Of a DNA stretch of 64,000 nucleotides, positions 17,333 to 26,001 are shown one piece after another; the first letter of the stretch is position 1; each line of letters begins with the position of its first letter. Origin of the DNA: Prevotella falsenii DSM 22864 = JCM 15124. Its GTDB lineage: Bacteria; Bacteroidota; Bacteroidia; Bacteroidales; Bacteroidaceae. The notes below the pieces were generated by a model. That model worked only from the letters and a program-made list of their open reading frames with translations. It did not search any database and had not been told where the DNA came from. A program made the position numbers and the translations under genes. Location of the stretch: assembly GCF_000613945.1 (NCBI RefSeq), contig NZ_BAJY01000003.1:1-64000 (forward strand). The letters are read 5' to 3'.

Positions 17333-19090
17333 CTATTCGCCGAACAGTATTTTGCGGTCGCGGGCGGCAGCCTTGTCGGTCCATTCCGTAGGTACGAACT
17401 TCCAGTTGTTGTTGGGTTGCGGGTTCAACGTACCTGCTTTCTTAATCTCTTCCATAAGATAATGGCGTTGGTCGCGCTCGCTTCGCCATACAATACGACT
17501 TTTCAGCCGGTCTTGCGGAATGCCTGCGCCCTTGGTAAGAAGCTCTCCTCCGCCGTTGCCACGATAGCTGTTTATTGCCACTGTATAGTATTTTGTTTCG
17601 TCGAAAGGCTGTCCGTTGCTCATTCTTAGTATGTTTACTTTCTGTCCGTAAGGCTTTGTTACATCCACTTCATAGTCAATTCCTGCGGCAGAGTCGAAGT
17701 TGAACGAGAGGTTTTTAAAGCCTAAGCGTTGCGAATCGTCCCTTGTATCTTCCGAAAGCAACAGCAAATGGTCGTCGGGAGACTTCATTGTGTTCACCCA
17801 AAGGTTGTAGCTCATCTCCAGATAGTCCTTTATTTCCTTGCCCGTCAGGCGCATGGTGTAGAGCTGGTTCTCGTATTTGTAAAGACTGAACATATCGCCT
17901 ACGGTTATCGCACCTGCTTTAATGGTCGATTTAAAGCCCAAAGGCGCATTGAAAGCAATATCTGCTTTCGTGATTTGAAGCTCTAAATTAAGGATTAAAT
18001 CGTTGAAGGCAGAGTTGCCAAAGAAGCAGTCTTTCGTGCTGATGGTGTTTTCAAAACGTCCGATTTCGGTGTTTGCCCAATTCTTTACCTCGTTTATTTC
18101 GTTCTCGAAATGTGCCATGAACGACTTGTCTACGGCAAGATTAGCCACATTTACCAACTCTCCCGACTTCTTAATGATGTTGAAACGTTTGCCATTCTTC
18201 GCTTTTTCTTTTGCCGGCGATAAGGTTATGGTTGCCACGGCAACCTTTTGCGCATTGTTGGCAGGGTCGAGACACAACACTTCTTTGCCGTTTTTGTTGG
18301 TTACGGTTATATTGCGTGGCTTGTGGTCGTGCCCGAAAAACACCACATCGAAGCCGTCTACTTCTTCCGCAACCTGCTTTGAAGCGTCCTCAATATAGTC
18401 GGGTGTCGTTATACCACCGTCCCAACCGGAGTGGAAAAGTCCTACGATAACATCGGGTTGCTCGTTTTCCTGCAATGCCGCAACAGTCTTTTTTGCCGAC
18501 GAAACCATTTCGTCGAAGCGCAAACCCTTCCACAAACCCTCTTCCAACCAATTGGGAATGGCAGGTGTAAGCATACCTACGACAGCCACTTTCACGCCGT
18601 TTTCCTTCTTGATAATGGTGTAAGGCAACACGTATGGCTTTTGTTTCTGCGTGTCGATGATGTTTGCTCCCACCACAGGACAGTTCAGTTCGCGTATCCA
18701 TTTATCGTAAACGGCGTGCCCGGTTTCTATATCGTGGTTGCCAATACTCGACGCATCGTACTTCATAAAGTTTATGACGCCGGCAGCAATGTTTTCCTTT
18801 TGTGTCTGAATGTAGTTGTAGTAATAACTTATCGGTTGCCCTTGCAGAATGTCGCCATTATCTAAAAGGTACACATTCTCTGCGCCTTGCTTCTGCCTTA
18901 AATCCTTAACAAAGGTTGCAACCCTTGCCATCGACCCTGCTATCGGCTTGCGCGTGATGAAGTCGTATGGGAAGAACGAACCGTGAACGTCCGATGTTTC
19001 TACCAATGTTATTGTTATATCTTTGTTCTGAGCCATTACTCCGGAACTGCTTAATGCTAATGCCATAAATGCAAGTAAAACTCTTTTCAT
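17333..19090 (-). CDS. UshA-like 5'-nucleotidase / 2',3'-cyclic phosphodiesterase, exported
   Basis: A 585-residue protein with signal peptide MKRVLLAFMALALSSSGVMAQ. The metallophosphatase domain shows ETSDVHGSFFPYD, LLDNGDILQG, IGNHDIE and FFGHDHKPR, all binuclear-metal ligands. The C-terminal nucleotide-specificity domain follows (about 330-540). It releases nucleosides and phosphate from nucleotides in the periplasm or at the surface. It lies 36 bp before nudC in the same direction and 54 bp after the T9SS plug gene. No T9SS sorting tail is seen. Confidence 0.87.
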   Translation of the reverse strand: MKRVLLAFMALALSSSGVMAQNKDITITLVETSDVHGSFFPYDFITRKPIAGSMARVATFVKDLRQKQGAENVYLLDNGDILQGQPISYYYNYIQTQKENIAAGVINFMKYDASSIGNHDIETGHAVYDKWIRELNCPVVGANIIDTQKQKPYVLPYTIIKKENGVKVAVVGMLTPAIPNWLEEGLWKGLRFDEMVSSAKKTVAALQENEQPDVIVGLFHSGWDGGITTPDYIEDASKQVAEEVDGFDVVFFGHDHKPRNITVTNKNGKEVLCLDPANNAQKVAVATITLSPAKEKAKNGKRFNIIKKSGELVNVANLAVDKSFMAHFENEINEVKNWANTEIGRFENTISTKDCFFGNSAFNDLILNLELQITKADIAFNAPLGFKSTIKAGAITVGDMFSLYKYENQLYTMRLTGKEIKDYLEMSYNLWVNTMKSPDDHLLLLSEDTRDDSQRLGFKNLSFNFDSAAGIDYEVDVTKPYGQKVNILRMSNGQPFDETKYYTVAINSYRGNGGGELLTKGAGIPQDRLKSRIVWRSERDQRHYLMEEIKKAGTLNPQPNNNWKFVPTEWTDKAAARDRKILFGE

Positions 19091-19144
19091 ATATATTTGT
19101 TGTTAAAATGTGCTGCGAAAAAGTGCCGATAGCGATGTTACTGC

Positions 19145-20401
19145 CTATTTTGCTTTAAACTTAAACGACGTGTAGCCCACCAATTTATCGGTTCTTCCGC
19201 CTTGCTCACGGTAGTAAACCAATGCCTGATAAGTGTTTTCGGTTTGATAGAAGCTGCCTTCCGTAGGCATAATTTCGGTTCTGCCGTTTTCGTTCAGTAC
19301 AATGTATTGATAGCTGTAATAGCCCAATTTCAGTGGGATTACAGCCTGATAGCTTTTCGATTCATCATCGTATGCCAATTTATATTGCGGTAGAAACCTG
19401 TCGTAAGTCCAATCGCCATTTACGTAAACATCGCCTTTGACAGGCTGCGAGCAGTTTAGCCGGAAGTGAACCAGCATATAGTCGCTTTCCGTATTTATGT
19501 GATAGTTGTCCGAATTGCGTATCAAGAACGCTCCGTTCGCATCTTCGTCGTACAGATAGTTTTGCCTTGGCAATGCAATAAAGGGGTAAGCGTGGAAGTT
19601 TGCACCGTCCCAGCGTATGCGTTCGATACCCGTTGAGGCTACATCGGTAGATAAAATCTCGAACTTTCTGTATTCGTTGCCTGCCCAAAATATATAGTTG
19701 GCATTGTGGCTCCAACGCAAACCGTCGCTCATAACGTATTGCGGCTTTGCGTTCCACCGCGCATTGTCCCACCGTTTGTTTTGCAGTAACACCGTTTTTA
19801 TTTGTGTTTGTGGGTTCGTTACGTTGTAACTGTTGTACTTCAGCTCCATTTCCACCTGCTGGTGTGCCGTGTTTATGGTGGCATCGGTATTGGTTACGAC
19901 GTTCAAACCTATGCCCATCGACTGCGTAAAAGGTTCTTTCACCATGAAACAAACCTTTATGGCATCGTTGCCTTCGTCATCGTAAATCGTAAGCAAGTAA
20001 TTTCCTGAAATCTTCGGACGGCATACTTCGTTCGGAATGCTGAGATGATAGTGCGTGTAAATGGTATTTGTAAGCAGCGATTGCTCTACGTTGTCTATCG
20101 TGTTTCCGCTTGCAAAGCCTTCCACATAGTCGCTGTCGAAAAGCGAAGTCGTTGGTTTCCAATCGGCTTCGCAATGTTCCAGTTTGTAGGAATAGCGATG
20201 ATATTCGTGTGTAAGGTCGTCGAAATCGATGTCTAACACGCCGTTTCCCAATTCCATGATGGGCATGGCGAGCCAGTCTTTGTTCGCTACAACCTGCAAC
20301 GAACGTATGTTTTCGTTCAGAATTTCGTGGCGTTGCGCTACGGCAGCTGTCGAAAACAGCAACGACAACAGAAGCAAGACAGTGTTTCTGCCCTTTCTCA
20401 T
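19145..20401 (-). CDS. DUF5103 protein, type IX secretion plug protein
   Basis: A 418-residue exported protein with a signal peptide ending AAVAQ. It matches DUF5103 along its length: IRSLQVVANKDW at the N-terminus, the YSYKLEHCEADWKPT strand pair, YIFWAGNEYRKFE, the ARWNAKPQY region and the late GYYSYQYIVLNENG. In Flavobacterium this family plugs the periplasmic side of the SprA translocon of the T9SS. Several T9SS cargo genes lie elsewhere in the window, so the system is evidently used. It heads, after a small hypothetical gene 18 bp upstream, the nucleotide-salvage run. Confidence 0.8.
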   Translation of the reverse strand: MRKGRNTVLLLLSLLFSTAAVAQRHEILNENIRSLQVVANKDWLAMPIMELGNGVLDIDFDDLTHEYHRYSYKLEHCEADWKPTTSLFDSDYVEGFASGNTIDNVEQSLLTNTIYTHYHLSIPNEVCRPKISGNYLLTIYDDEGNDAIKVCFMVKEPFTQSMGIGLNVVTNTDATINTAHQQVEMELKYNSYNVTNPQTQIKTVLLQNKRWDNARWNAKPQYVMSDGLRWSHNANYIFWAGNEYRKFEILSTDVASTGIERIRWDGANFHAYPFIALPRQNYLYDEDANGAFLIRNSDNYHINTESDYMLVHFRLNCSQPVKGDVYVNGDWTYDRFLPQYKLAYDDESKSYQAVIPLKLGYYSYQYIVLNENGRTEIMPTEGSFYQTENTYQALVYYREQGGRTDKLVGYTSFKFKAK

Positions 20402-20419
20402 ACGTATATATCCTTTCTT

Positions 20420-20848
20420 TTAAGGTAACAGTTTCTTCAAAAACTCATCGAGGTCTTCCTCTAAACCCGGCAGCAACTCGTCGCCTGCGATAATCGTATC
20501 GTCGTCGGCAACATAGAGTTCGGCTATGTCTTCTCCCTCTTCGTCTTCCAAAACCAAGCTGTAAGGCTTCATGATGCCAAAGCCGTCTATGATGTCTTTC
20601 AGGTTCAATGCTTCTGCGCGGAGCAGCGCAGTAACGTTTTCGTTGAAGTTGTTGTCGTTGTTTTCTATCCATTCTTCAACAACACAGCGTGTTATTTCTT
20701 CTCCTTCGTCGTTGAAAGCCATAAGGTCGCCACTGAATTGCGACACCCTTAAATGAATGTCGGTTATGGTTGTAGGTGCTTCCGTTGTAGGAAATTTCTG
20801 CGCAATCTTCTTCAGAAAACGCTCAATCTGTTGCTTGGTCTGTTCCAT
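20420..20848 (-). CDS. Conserved acidic protein of unknown function
   Basis: A 142-residue soluble protein, very acidic, with clusters such as LEDEEGEDIAE and LEEDLDEFLKKLL. I do not recognise a named domain. The pattern of amphipathic N-terminal helix, central strands (LRVSQFSGDLMAFN) and acidic C-terminus looks cytoplasmic. First gene of the minus-strand run that continues through the T9SS plug, UshA, NudC and AzgA, with an 18-bp gap to the plug gene. Confidence 0.65.
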   Translation of the reverse strand: MEQTKQQIERFLKKIAQKFPTTEAPTTITDIHLRVSQFSGDLMAFNDEGEEITRCVVEEWIENNDNNFNENVTALLRAEALNLKDIIDGFGIMKPYSLVLEDEEGEDIAELYVADDDTIIAGDELLPGLEEDLDEFLKKLLP

Positions 20849-20891
20849 AATAAAAACATTTAAGAACTTTTGAATGCTGTTTAAACTATGG

Positions 20892-20899
20892 CAAAGTTA
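20892..20899 (-). promoter_or_regulatory. -7 promoter box of the five-gene minus-strand run
   Basis: Plus-strand CAAAGTTA is TAACTTTG on the minus strand, 44 bp upstream of the first gene. It faces away from the galE promoter. Confidence 0.45.
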
Positions 20900-20984
20900 G
20901 TAAAACTTTTTATTTATAGGGGTACAATCGCACCTTTTTTAATAAATTATGCCACTTTTGTGGTCTTAACTGCCGATTTCTAAG

Positions 20985-20992
20985 TACCTTTG
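20985..20992 (+). promoter_or_regulatory. -7 promoter box of galE
   Basis: TACCTTTG fits TAnnTTTG. A TTTG at 20957 lies 24 bp upstream, slightly long. The 75-base leader holds an imperfect hairpin (CTCGTTCTT with AAGAAACGAG). Confidence 0.55.
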
Positions 20993-21072
20993 CAAGTATA
21001 AAAACAGAAGACTCTCTCGTTCTTGCTGTAAGAAACGAGAACAAGTTACTTGCAAAATATTTATAAAAAGGT

Positions 21073-22110
21073 ATGAAACAAACAATTTTAGTTACAGGTG
21101 GTACAGGCTTTATAGGTTCGCATACAACCGTAGAACTGCAAGAAGCAGGCTACGATGTAGTAATAGTAGACAATCTTTCGAACTCTAAAATAGAAGTGCT
21201 CGACGGCATTGAGCAGATTACAGGCATACGTCCTGCCTTCGAAGAGGTGAACCTTGAAGACAAGGAAGCTACCGAACGTGTATTCCAAAAATATCCCAAT
21301 ATAGAGGGCATCATTCATTTTGCTGCATCGAAAGCAGTGGGCGAAAGTGTTGAAAAGCCATTGATGTACTATCGTAACAATGTTGTTTCGCTCATCAACT
21401 TGTTGGAAATGATGCCTAAATACAACGTCAAGGGCATTATCTTCTCAAGTTCCTGCACGGTCTACGGGCAGCCAAACCAAGAAAATCTGCCCGTTACCGA
21501 AGACGCTCCGCACCAGAAAGCCACATCGCCATACGGCAATACGAAGGAGATAAACGAGCAAATCATTTACGATTACATACACAGCGGGGCTGCCATAAAG
21601 AGTATTGTGCTTCGCTATTTCAACCCGATTGGTGCACACCCGACAGCCTATATCGGCGAATTGCCTAACGGTGTGCCAAACAATCTTATCCCTTACGTTA
21701 CGCAAACGGCGATGGGAATACGCGAGCAACTTACCATTTTCGGCAACGATTACGACACCGAAGACGGCACATGCATACGCGACTACATCTACGTGGTAGA
21801 CCTTGCAAAAGCCCATGTAGCTGCCATGACACGTGTATTGGACAAGGAAACCGACAAGATAGAATATTTCAACATTGGCACAGGTAGCGGAAATTCCACC
21901 CTTGAGATAGTAACCACCTTTGAAAAGGCTACGGGTGTAAAGGTGAATTGGAAGTTCGGACCTCGTCGAGAAGGCGATATTGAAAAGATTTGGGGCGATT
22001 GCACCAAAGCCAACACGGTGTTGGGCTGGAAAGCCGATACGCCGCTGGAGGACGTGCTCGCCTCGGCATGGAAGTGGCAACAGAAACTTCGCGAAGACGG
22101 CGTAATGTAA
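21073..22110 (+). CDS. galE: UDP-glucose 4-epimerase
   Basis: A 345-residue short-chain dehydrogenase. GGTGFIGSHT (about 8-17) binds NAD, SSSCTVYGQP holds the catalytic Ser/Thr region and YGNTK is the YxxxK catalytic pair. NPIGAHPTAYIGE and the C-terminal DNTVLGWKA-type region fit GalE rather than other epimerases. It interconverts UDP-glucose and UDP-galactose for sugar use and for surface polysaccharides. Monocistronic: own promoter upstream and a strong terminator at 22164. Confidence 0.92.
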   Translation: MKQTILVTGGTGFIGSHTTVELQEAGYDVVIVDNLSNSKIEVLDGIEQITGIRPAFEEVNLEDKEATERVFQKYPNIEGIIHFAASKAVGESVEKPLMYYRNNVVSLINLLEMMPKYNVKGIIFSSSCTVYGQPNQENLPVTEDAPHQKATSPYGNTKEINEQIIYDYIHSGAAIKSIVLRYFNPIGAHPTAYIGELPNGVPNNLIPYVTQTAMGIREQLTIFGNDYDTEDGTCIRDYIYVVDLAKAHVAAMTRVLDKETDKIEYFNIGTGSGNSTLEIVTTFEKATGVKVNWKFGPRREGDIEKIWGDCTKANTVLGWKADTPLEDVLASAWKWQQKLREDGVM

Positions 22111-22163
22111 ATGCCGCTCTAAACCCTTTCTGAAGACTTGCTGCCGATGCAGCAACATAATAC

Positions 22164-22203
22164 AAGAGCGTATGTTTTGTTGTCCAAAACATACGCTCTT
22201 TCA
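22164..22203 (+). terminator. Intrinsic terminator after galE
   Basis: A perfect 16-bp stem, 22164-22179 with 22185-22200, five-base loop, followed by T residues. Confidence 0.88.
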
Positions 22204-22252
22204 TTGTAATACCTGCGCTTTGGGTGTGCAAAAATTCTTGTCGCTCAAATTA

Positions 22253-22333
22253 TTTACATGTAAATAATAATTTCTCTACGTGTAAATAAATATTTCTCTA
22301 CACGTAAGTAAATGTTTCTTTACGTGTAAATAA
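22253..22333. repeat. Four-unit palindrome array, core ACACGT/ACGTGT, 22-bp period
   Basis: Cores ACATGT (22256), ACGTGT (22278), ACACGT (22300) and ACGTGT (22322) are exactly 22 bp apart. Each sits in a TTTACACGTGTAAA-like palindrome with AATAAATATTTCT spacers. The same array recurs at 37980-38062. It lies between the convergent galE and methyltransferase genes. Confidence 0.9.
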
Positions 22334-22410
22334 TTTGCCTGATAGCGGAGATGAATGCCCTAACGAATATATTAAACACATTCTTTGCAGTCGTGTCGGA
22401 TTGACAGATA

Positions 22411-23223
22411 TTATTTTATGTCTATCCGTACAATGCGCTGATTGAAACGTTTGTAGAAGTAAGGCAACTTGTAAAGCAAGCGCAAGATGAGCGGGAAGCG
22501 TCCTTGCTCGTAGTCGCTCATATAGTATTCGTGGGCAATGTGCAGTTTGTTGTGCCACGTTTCCATTGTTTTTGTGTTCAGCTCCGACCATAAAAACTGT
22601 GCATTGCCGTTTATTTTGCTCACCGTGTCGTGCTGCTTGCTGTGTTTAAGTGCAAAAAAGGCAAGCATATCGAATAAGACGGTTGCCTCGCCAAGCTGTT
22701 CGCAAATTGTTTGGAAGAAGCTTTTAACCTGTTCCGGCTTAAAATACATCAGCACACCTTCTATTATTATCAATACCGGTCTGTGGTAAGCCTTCACCTT
22801 CTCTATCCATTCAGTGTCGAACATCGACATTTTCAAGTATCTGTTCTTCTCGGTTTCAGGCATAAAATGCTCTCTTATGTTGATGGCTTCTTCAAGGTCG
22901 AGGTCGAACCACTGCGTAACTTGCGGGCAACCCATACGCTGGTAGCGTGCGTCGAGACCTGCACCAAGCTGTATCACCACTGCGTCGGGGTGTTTGTCGA
23001 GGAAGTTTTTCGCTTCTTCGTCTATAAGATTGGCACGAATGCAGCAACCTATTTGCGAGAGTTTGCCATGTTTGAATTTCGTGAAATCGTAGTCGATATT
23101 GCCGATTATCTTCTTTGCCATCTCGTCGTGGAGAAGAGCGTCGTGTTTATCTGTTTCGGTTGCCTTTGCCCAAAGCGTTATCAGCATCGTTTCAGGTATG
23201 CTCGAAAGTTGTTTTGTTTCCAT
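22411..23223 (-). CDS. SAM-dependent methyltransferase (LCM/TcmP-like family)
   Basis: A 270-residue protein from ATG 23223 (METKQLSS). The longer reading to 23280 runs through the promoter. VIQLGAGLDARYQRM (about 82-96) is the SAM-binding motif of the leucine carboxyl methyltransferase/TcmP family, followed by WFDLDLEEAI and the LIIIEGVLMYF motif. Bacterial members methylate carboxyl or hydroxyl groups of small molecules, mostly unidentified. No biosynthetic genes lie next to it; galE is convergent. The substrate is unknown. Confidence 0.75.
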   Translation of the reverse strand: METKQLSSIPETMLITLWAKATETDKHDALLHDEMAKKIIGNIDYDFTKFKHGKLSQIGCCIRANLIDEEAKNFLDKHPDAVVIQLGAGLDARYQRMGCPQVTQWFDLDLEEAINIREHFMPETEKNRYLKMSMFDTEWIEKVKAYHRPVLIIIEGVLMYFKPEQVKSFFQTICEQLGEATVLFDMLAFFALKHSKQHDTVSKINGNAQFLWSELNTKTMETWHNKLHIAHEYYMSDYEQGRFPLILRLLYKLPYFYKRFNQRIVRIDIK

Positions 23224-23257
23224 TGTTTTGTATCTTTTTGGTTTATTATAAGCATGG

Positions 23258-23288
23258 CAAAAGTAGACAGAATGCAGCATTTGGACAA
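23258..23288 (-). promoter_or_regulatory. Promoter of the methyltransferase gene
   Basis: On the minus strand a -33 TTG (23286-23288) and a -7 TACTTTTG (23258-23265) are 20 bp apart. This fixes the start at 23223. Confidence 0.6.
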
Positions 23289-23385
23289 TACCTAAAAGTA
23301 TGTATTTTTATTGTTCGGACTTCGCAATAAAGCGTTAATGCTTTCGTTTATATGCTATATAAGAACGACAAAAACAATCTTAACA

Positions 23386-23895
23386 ATGAAAAAAATACTG
23401 TTTGTATTTACAGCCTGTTGTGCTATGGCAATGTTACTGACATCGTGCCACAAGGACGCAGAGCTGACCCCTGAGCAAGAAAAGACCATTGCCGTGCGCA
23501 AACTCTACTATGAAAGAGTGTTAGGACAATGGTATTACGAAGAGCAAGACGAACTTAGCTATCGTTATGTATCCTATAATTTCAAAGAAAAAGGTAAGTT
23601 GGAAACCCACGAAAAAACGGCTTCTCGCAAGCGTATAAAAGATGGTGAGAAGGTAAATTATAGCGATTGGGAAGTAAAAACGGACACCATAACCAAAGGA
23701 AGCTGGAGTTTGGGTTGGAAAGAAGAATATGGAGAGATGTATCTTAGCACATCAAAAGAAGATGGCTATGGGCATAGTGTAGTGGAATATCACGGTTTGG
23801 GATATGTAAGCAAGAACGAATTGGTGTTGAAATATTTCGGTACAGGCACTTATACGATGCTTTTCAAGCGTGTTGCTCCTATACCTTCAATTTAG
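23386..23895 (+). CDS. Small lipoprotein of unknown function
   Basis: A 169-residue lipoprotein from ATG 23386 (MKKILFVF), with lipobox LLTSC. The mature part starts HKDAELTPEQEKTI and is rich in aromatic residues and Lys/Glu (VLGQWYYEEQDELSYRYV). The alternating pattern suggests a small beta-barrel of lipocalin type, a guess from the pattern only. No family recognised. Followed by a long hairpin. Confidence 0.65.
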   Translation: MKKILFVFTACCAMAMLLTSCHKDAELTPEQEKTIAVRKLYYERVLGQWYYEEQDELSYRYVSYNFKEKGKLETHEKTASRKRIKDGEKVNYSDWEVKTDTITKGSWSLGWKEEYGEMYLSTSKEDGYGHSVVEYHGLGYVSKNELVLKYFGTGTYTMLFKRVAPIPSI

Positions 23896-23913
23896 GAAAA
23901 CATTGCTTTCGCT

Positions 23914-23980
23914 AAGGAATAACCACGTTTTCTTGTCGGTAATTCGTCTATTATTCGACAGAAAAACGTGGTTATTCCTT
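23914..23980 (+). terminator. Long hairpin terminator after the lipoprotein gene
   Basis: An 18-bp stem (23914-23931 with 23963-23980) has a nested inner stem and is followed by TATTTTT. It overlaps the region just upstream of the rlmN promoter. Confidence 0.8.
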
Positions 23981-23989
23981 ATTTTTCGT

Positions 23990-23997
23990 TATCTTTG
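23990..23997 (+). promoter_or_regulatory. -7 promoter box of rlmN
   Basis: TATCTTTG fits TAnnTTTG and is 25 bp before ATG 24023. It shows that the long in-frame extension back to 23870 is not translated. Confidence 0.55.
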
Positions 23998-24022
23998 CAC
24001 CATTATATATAGAGAACAAGAT

Positions 24023-25063
24023 ATGGAAGTCGCAAAGAAACCACTTATGGGAATGACCCTTTTGGAACTGAAAACAGTTGCAAAAGAACTCGGTATGCCT
24101 GCCTTTACGGGCGGACAGATGGCAAAGTGGCTTTATACGCAGCATATAACGTCGATTGACGAAATGACAAACCTGTCGAAAGCCAATCGCGAAAAGCTGA
24201 AAGCGGCTTACACCATAGGTTGCAAAAAACACATCGACGCACAGTATTCGAAGGACGGAACCATCAAGTATCTGTTTCCAACGGACGACGGAAAGTTTGT
24301 AGAGTCGGTGTATATTCCCGACGACGACCGTGCCACACTCTGCGTTTCGTCGCAAGTGGGCTGCAAAATGAACTGTCTTTTCTGCCAAACGGGCAAGCAA
24401 GGCTTCGAGGGTAACCTCTCTGCCACCGACATATTGAACCAGATATACTCGCTGCCCGAGCGCGAAAAGCTAACCAACATCGTGTTCATGGGGCAAGGCG
24501 AACCGATGGACAACTACGACAATGTGTTGCGAACAACCCGGATAATGACTGCCGACTATGCCTATGCGTGGTCGCCAAAGCGCATAACGGTGAGTTCCAT
24601 AGGCGTGAAAAACAAGCTGAAACGGTTTCTTGAAGAAAGCGATTGCCACGTTGCAATAAGCATGCACTCGCCCATTCCTGCCGAGCGGGCGGAGATTATG
24701 CCTGCCGAGCGTGGCATGTCGATTGCCGACATCGTAGAGTTGCTGCGTAATTACGACTTCTCGCACCAACGCCGCCTGTCGTTCGAGTACATTGTTTTCA
24801 AAGGTGTGAACGACTCGGAACACCACGCAAAGGAAATAATAAAGTTGCTGAAAGGCTTGGATTGCAGAATTAATCTGATTCGTTTCCACACCATTCCCAA
24901 CGTGCCGCTGCACGGTGTAGACGACAAGAAGATGGAGGAGTTTCGCAATTACCTCACTCAACACGGCGTGTTTACAACCATACGTGCCAGTCGCGGACAA
25001 GATATTTTTGCGGCTTGCGGCTTGCTTTCCACGGCAAAGAAGATAGCTGATGAACGTGCATAG
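24023..25063 (+). CDS. rlmN: 23S rRNA (adenine-2503-C2)-methyltransferase RlmN
   Basis: A 346-residue radical SAM enzyme from ATG 24023. CVSSQVGCKMNCLFCQTG holds the CxxxCxxC cluster ligands, FMGQGEPMDN is the SAM-binding GEP motif, and RASRGQDIFAACGLL near the end contains the Cys that forms the methyl-transfer adduct. The enzyme methylates C2 of A2503 in 23S rRNA and A37 of some tRNAs. It has its own promoter and overlaps the next gene by 14 bp, so DUF4837 is translationally linked. Confidence 0.93.
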   Translation: MEVAKKPLMGMTLLELKTVAKELGMPAFTGGQMAKWLYTQHITSIDEMTNLSKANREKLKAAYTIGCKKHIDAQYSKDGTIKYLFPTDDGKFVESVYIPDDDRATLCVSSQVGCKMNCLFCQTGKQGFEGNLSATDILNQIYSLPEREKLTNIVFMGQGEPMDNYDNVLRTTRIMTADYAYAWSPKRITVSSIGVKNKLKRFLEESDCHVAISMHSPIPAERAEIMPAERGMSIADIVELLRNYDFSHQRRLSFEYIVFKGVNDSEHHAKEIIKLLKGLDCRINLIRFHTIPNVPLHGVDDKKMEEFRNYLTQHGVFTTIRASRGQDIFAACGLLSTAKKIADERA

Positions 25064-25970
25064 GCAACTTTCGCTCGTTGCACTCGTGGCAATGATGTTG
25101 CTGACGGGCTGCAAGAACACCCTGTTTCGTCCGGCAAGCTACGGCAAAGCCTACGAGGTGGTGGTGGTGAACGATGAAGACAGTCTGCTGTACAATGTGT
25201 TTTCAGCACCAATAGTGGGACTACCGCAGGCAGAACCGTCGTTCGACGTGGTAGAAATTGCGGCTGAAAACTTGCAGGGCGATAGCAAAATGGTGCGCAA
25301 CATAGTTGTGCTGACCATCAATCAGCGCGAAAAAGGCGTGAGTATAAGCAGTAAACAGAATGTGTATGCACAACCGCAGGTTATCGTAACCGTTGCTGCT
25401 CCATCGTTGCCGAAGCTGAAAGCGTTTTTGAAAACGCAGGGACACACGTTGCGTAACTATCTGACGAAAGTAGAATTGCACCGCACGCAGGCGGACATGG
25501 CGAAGCAACCGAATGCAAAGGCAGAAGAAACGATACGCAAAATGTTCGGCATCACGATGCAAGTACCTGCCGATTTAACGGCAAGCAGAGTGAGGAAGGA
25601 CTTCCTTTGGCTGTCGAACAATGCACCGTCAGGTATGGTTAATATCTGTCTGTACACCATTCGCAAGGGCGATTTCCGCCAACAGCGCGACAGTGTGATG
25701 CGAAGAAACATTCCCGGAGAGCAAAAAGGAATGTATATGCGAACCGCTTCCATCGCTTCGATAACACGTGGACGGGGCAATTCCGTAACGGTACGGGGAC
25801 TTTGGGATATGAAGAACGACGCCATGGGCGGTGCCTTCGTAGCTTATTGGCAGCCGAAAGGTAATCGCATAGTTGTGTCGGAAGCCTTTGTCTATGCGCC
25901 CGAAACCAAGAAACGCAACCTTATGCGCCGATTGGAAGCAGTCCTTTACACAAGAAACAAGCAAGAATAG
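25050..25970 (+). CDS. DUF4837 family lipoprotein
   Basis: A 306-residue lipoprotein with signal peptide and lipobox LLTGC. The N-terminal ASYGKAYEVVVVNDEDSL, the central KMFGITMQVPADLTASR and FLWLSNNAPSGMVNICLY match DUF4837, a Bacteroidetes envelope family without a known role. It overlaps rlmN by 14 bp and precedes pdxA by 31 bp, a gene order I recall from other Bacteroidales. Function unknown. Confidence 0.78.
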   Translation: MNVHRQLSLVALVAMMLLTGCKNTLFRPASYGKAYEVVVVNDEDSLLYNVFSAPIVGLPQAEPSFDVVEIAAENLQGDSKMVRNIVVLTINQREKGVSISSKQNVYAQPQVIVTVAAPSLPKLKAFLKTQGHTLRNYLTKVELHRTQADMAKQPNAKAEETIRKMFGITMQVPADLTASRVRKDFLWLSNNAPSGMVNICLYTIRKGDFRQQRDSVMRRNIPGEQKGMYMRTASIASITRGRGNSVTVRGLWDMKNDAMGGAFVAYWQPKGNRIVVSEAFVYAPETKKRNLMRRLEAVLYTRNKQE

Positions 25971-26001
25971 AAACAGAAAAATATAATAGACAGAATAAGA
26001 T

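Noticed and set aside
23870..24022. An N-terminal extension of RlmN
   Set aside because: It runs through a terminator hairpin and the rlmN -7 box; ATG 24023 gives the normal length.
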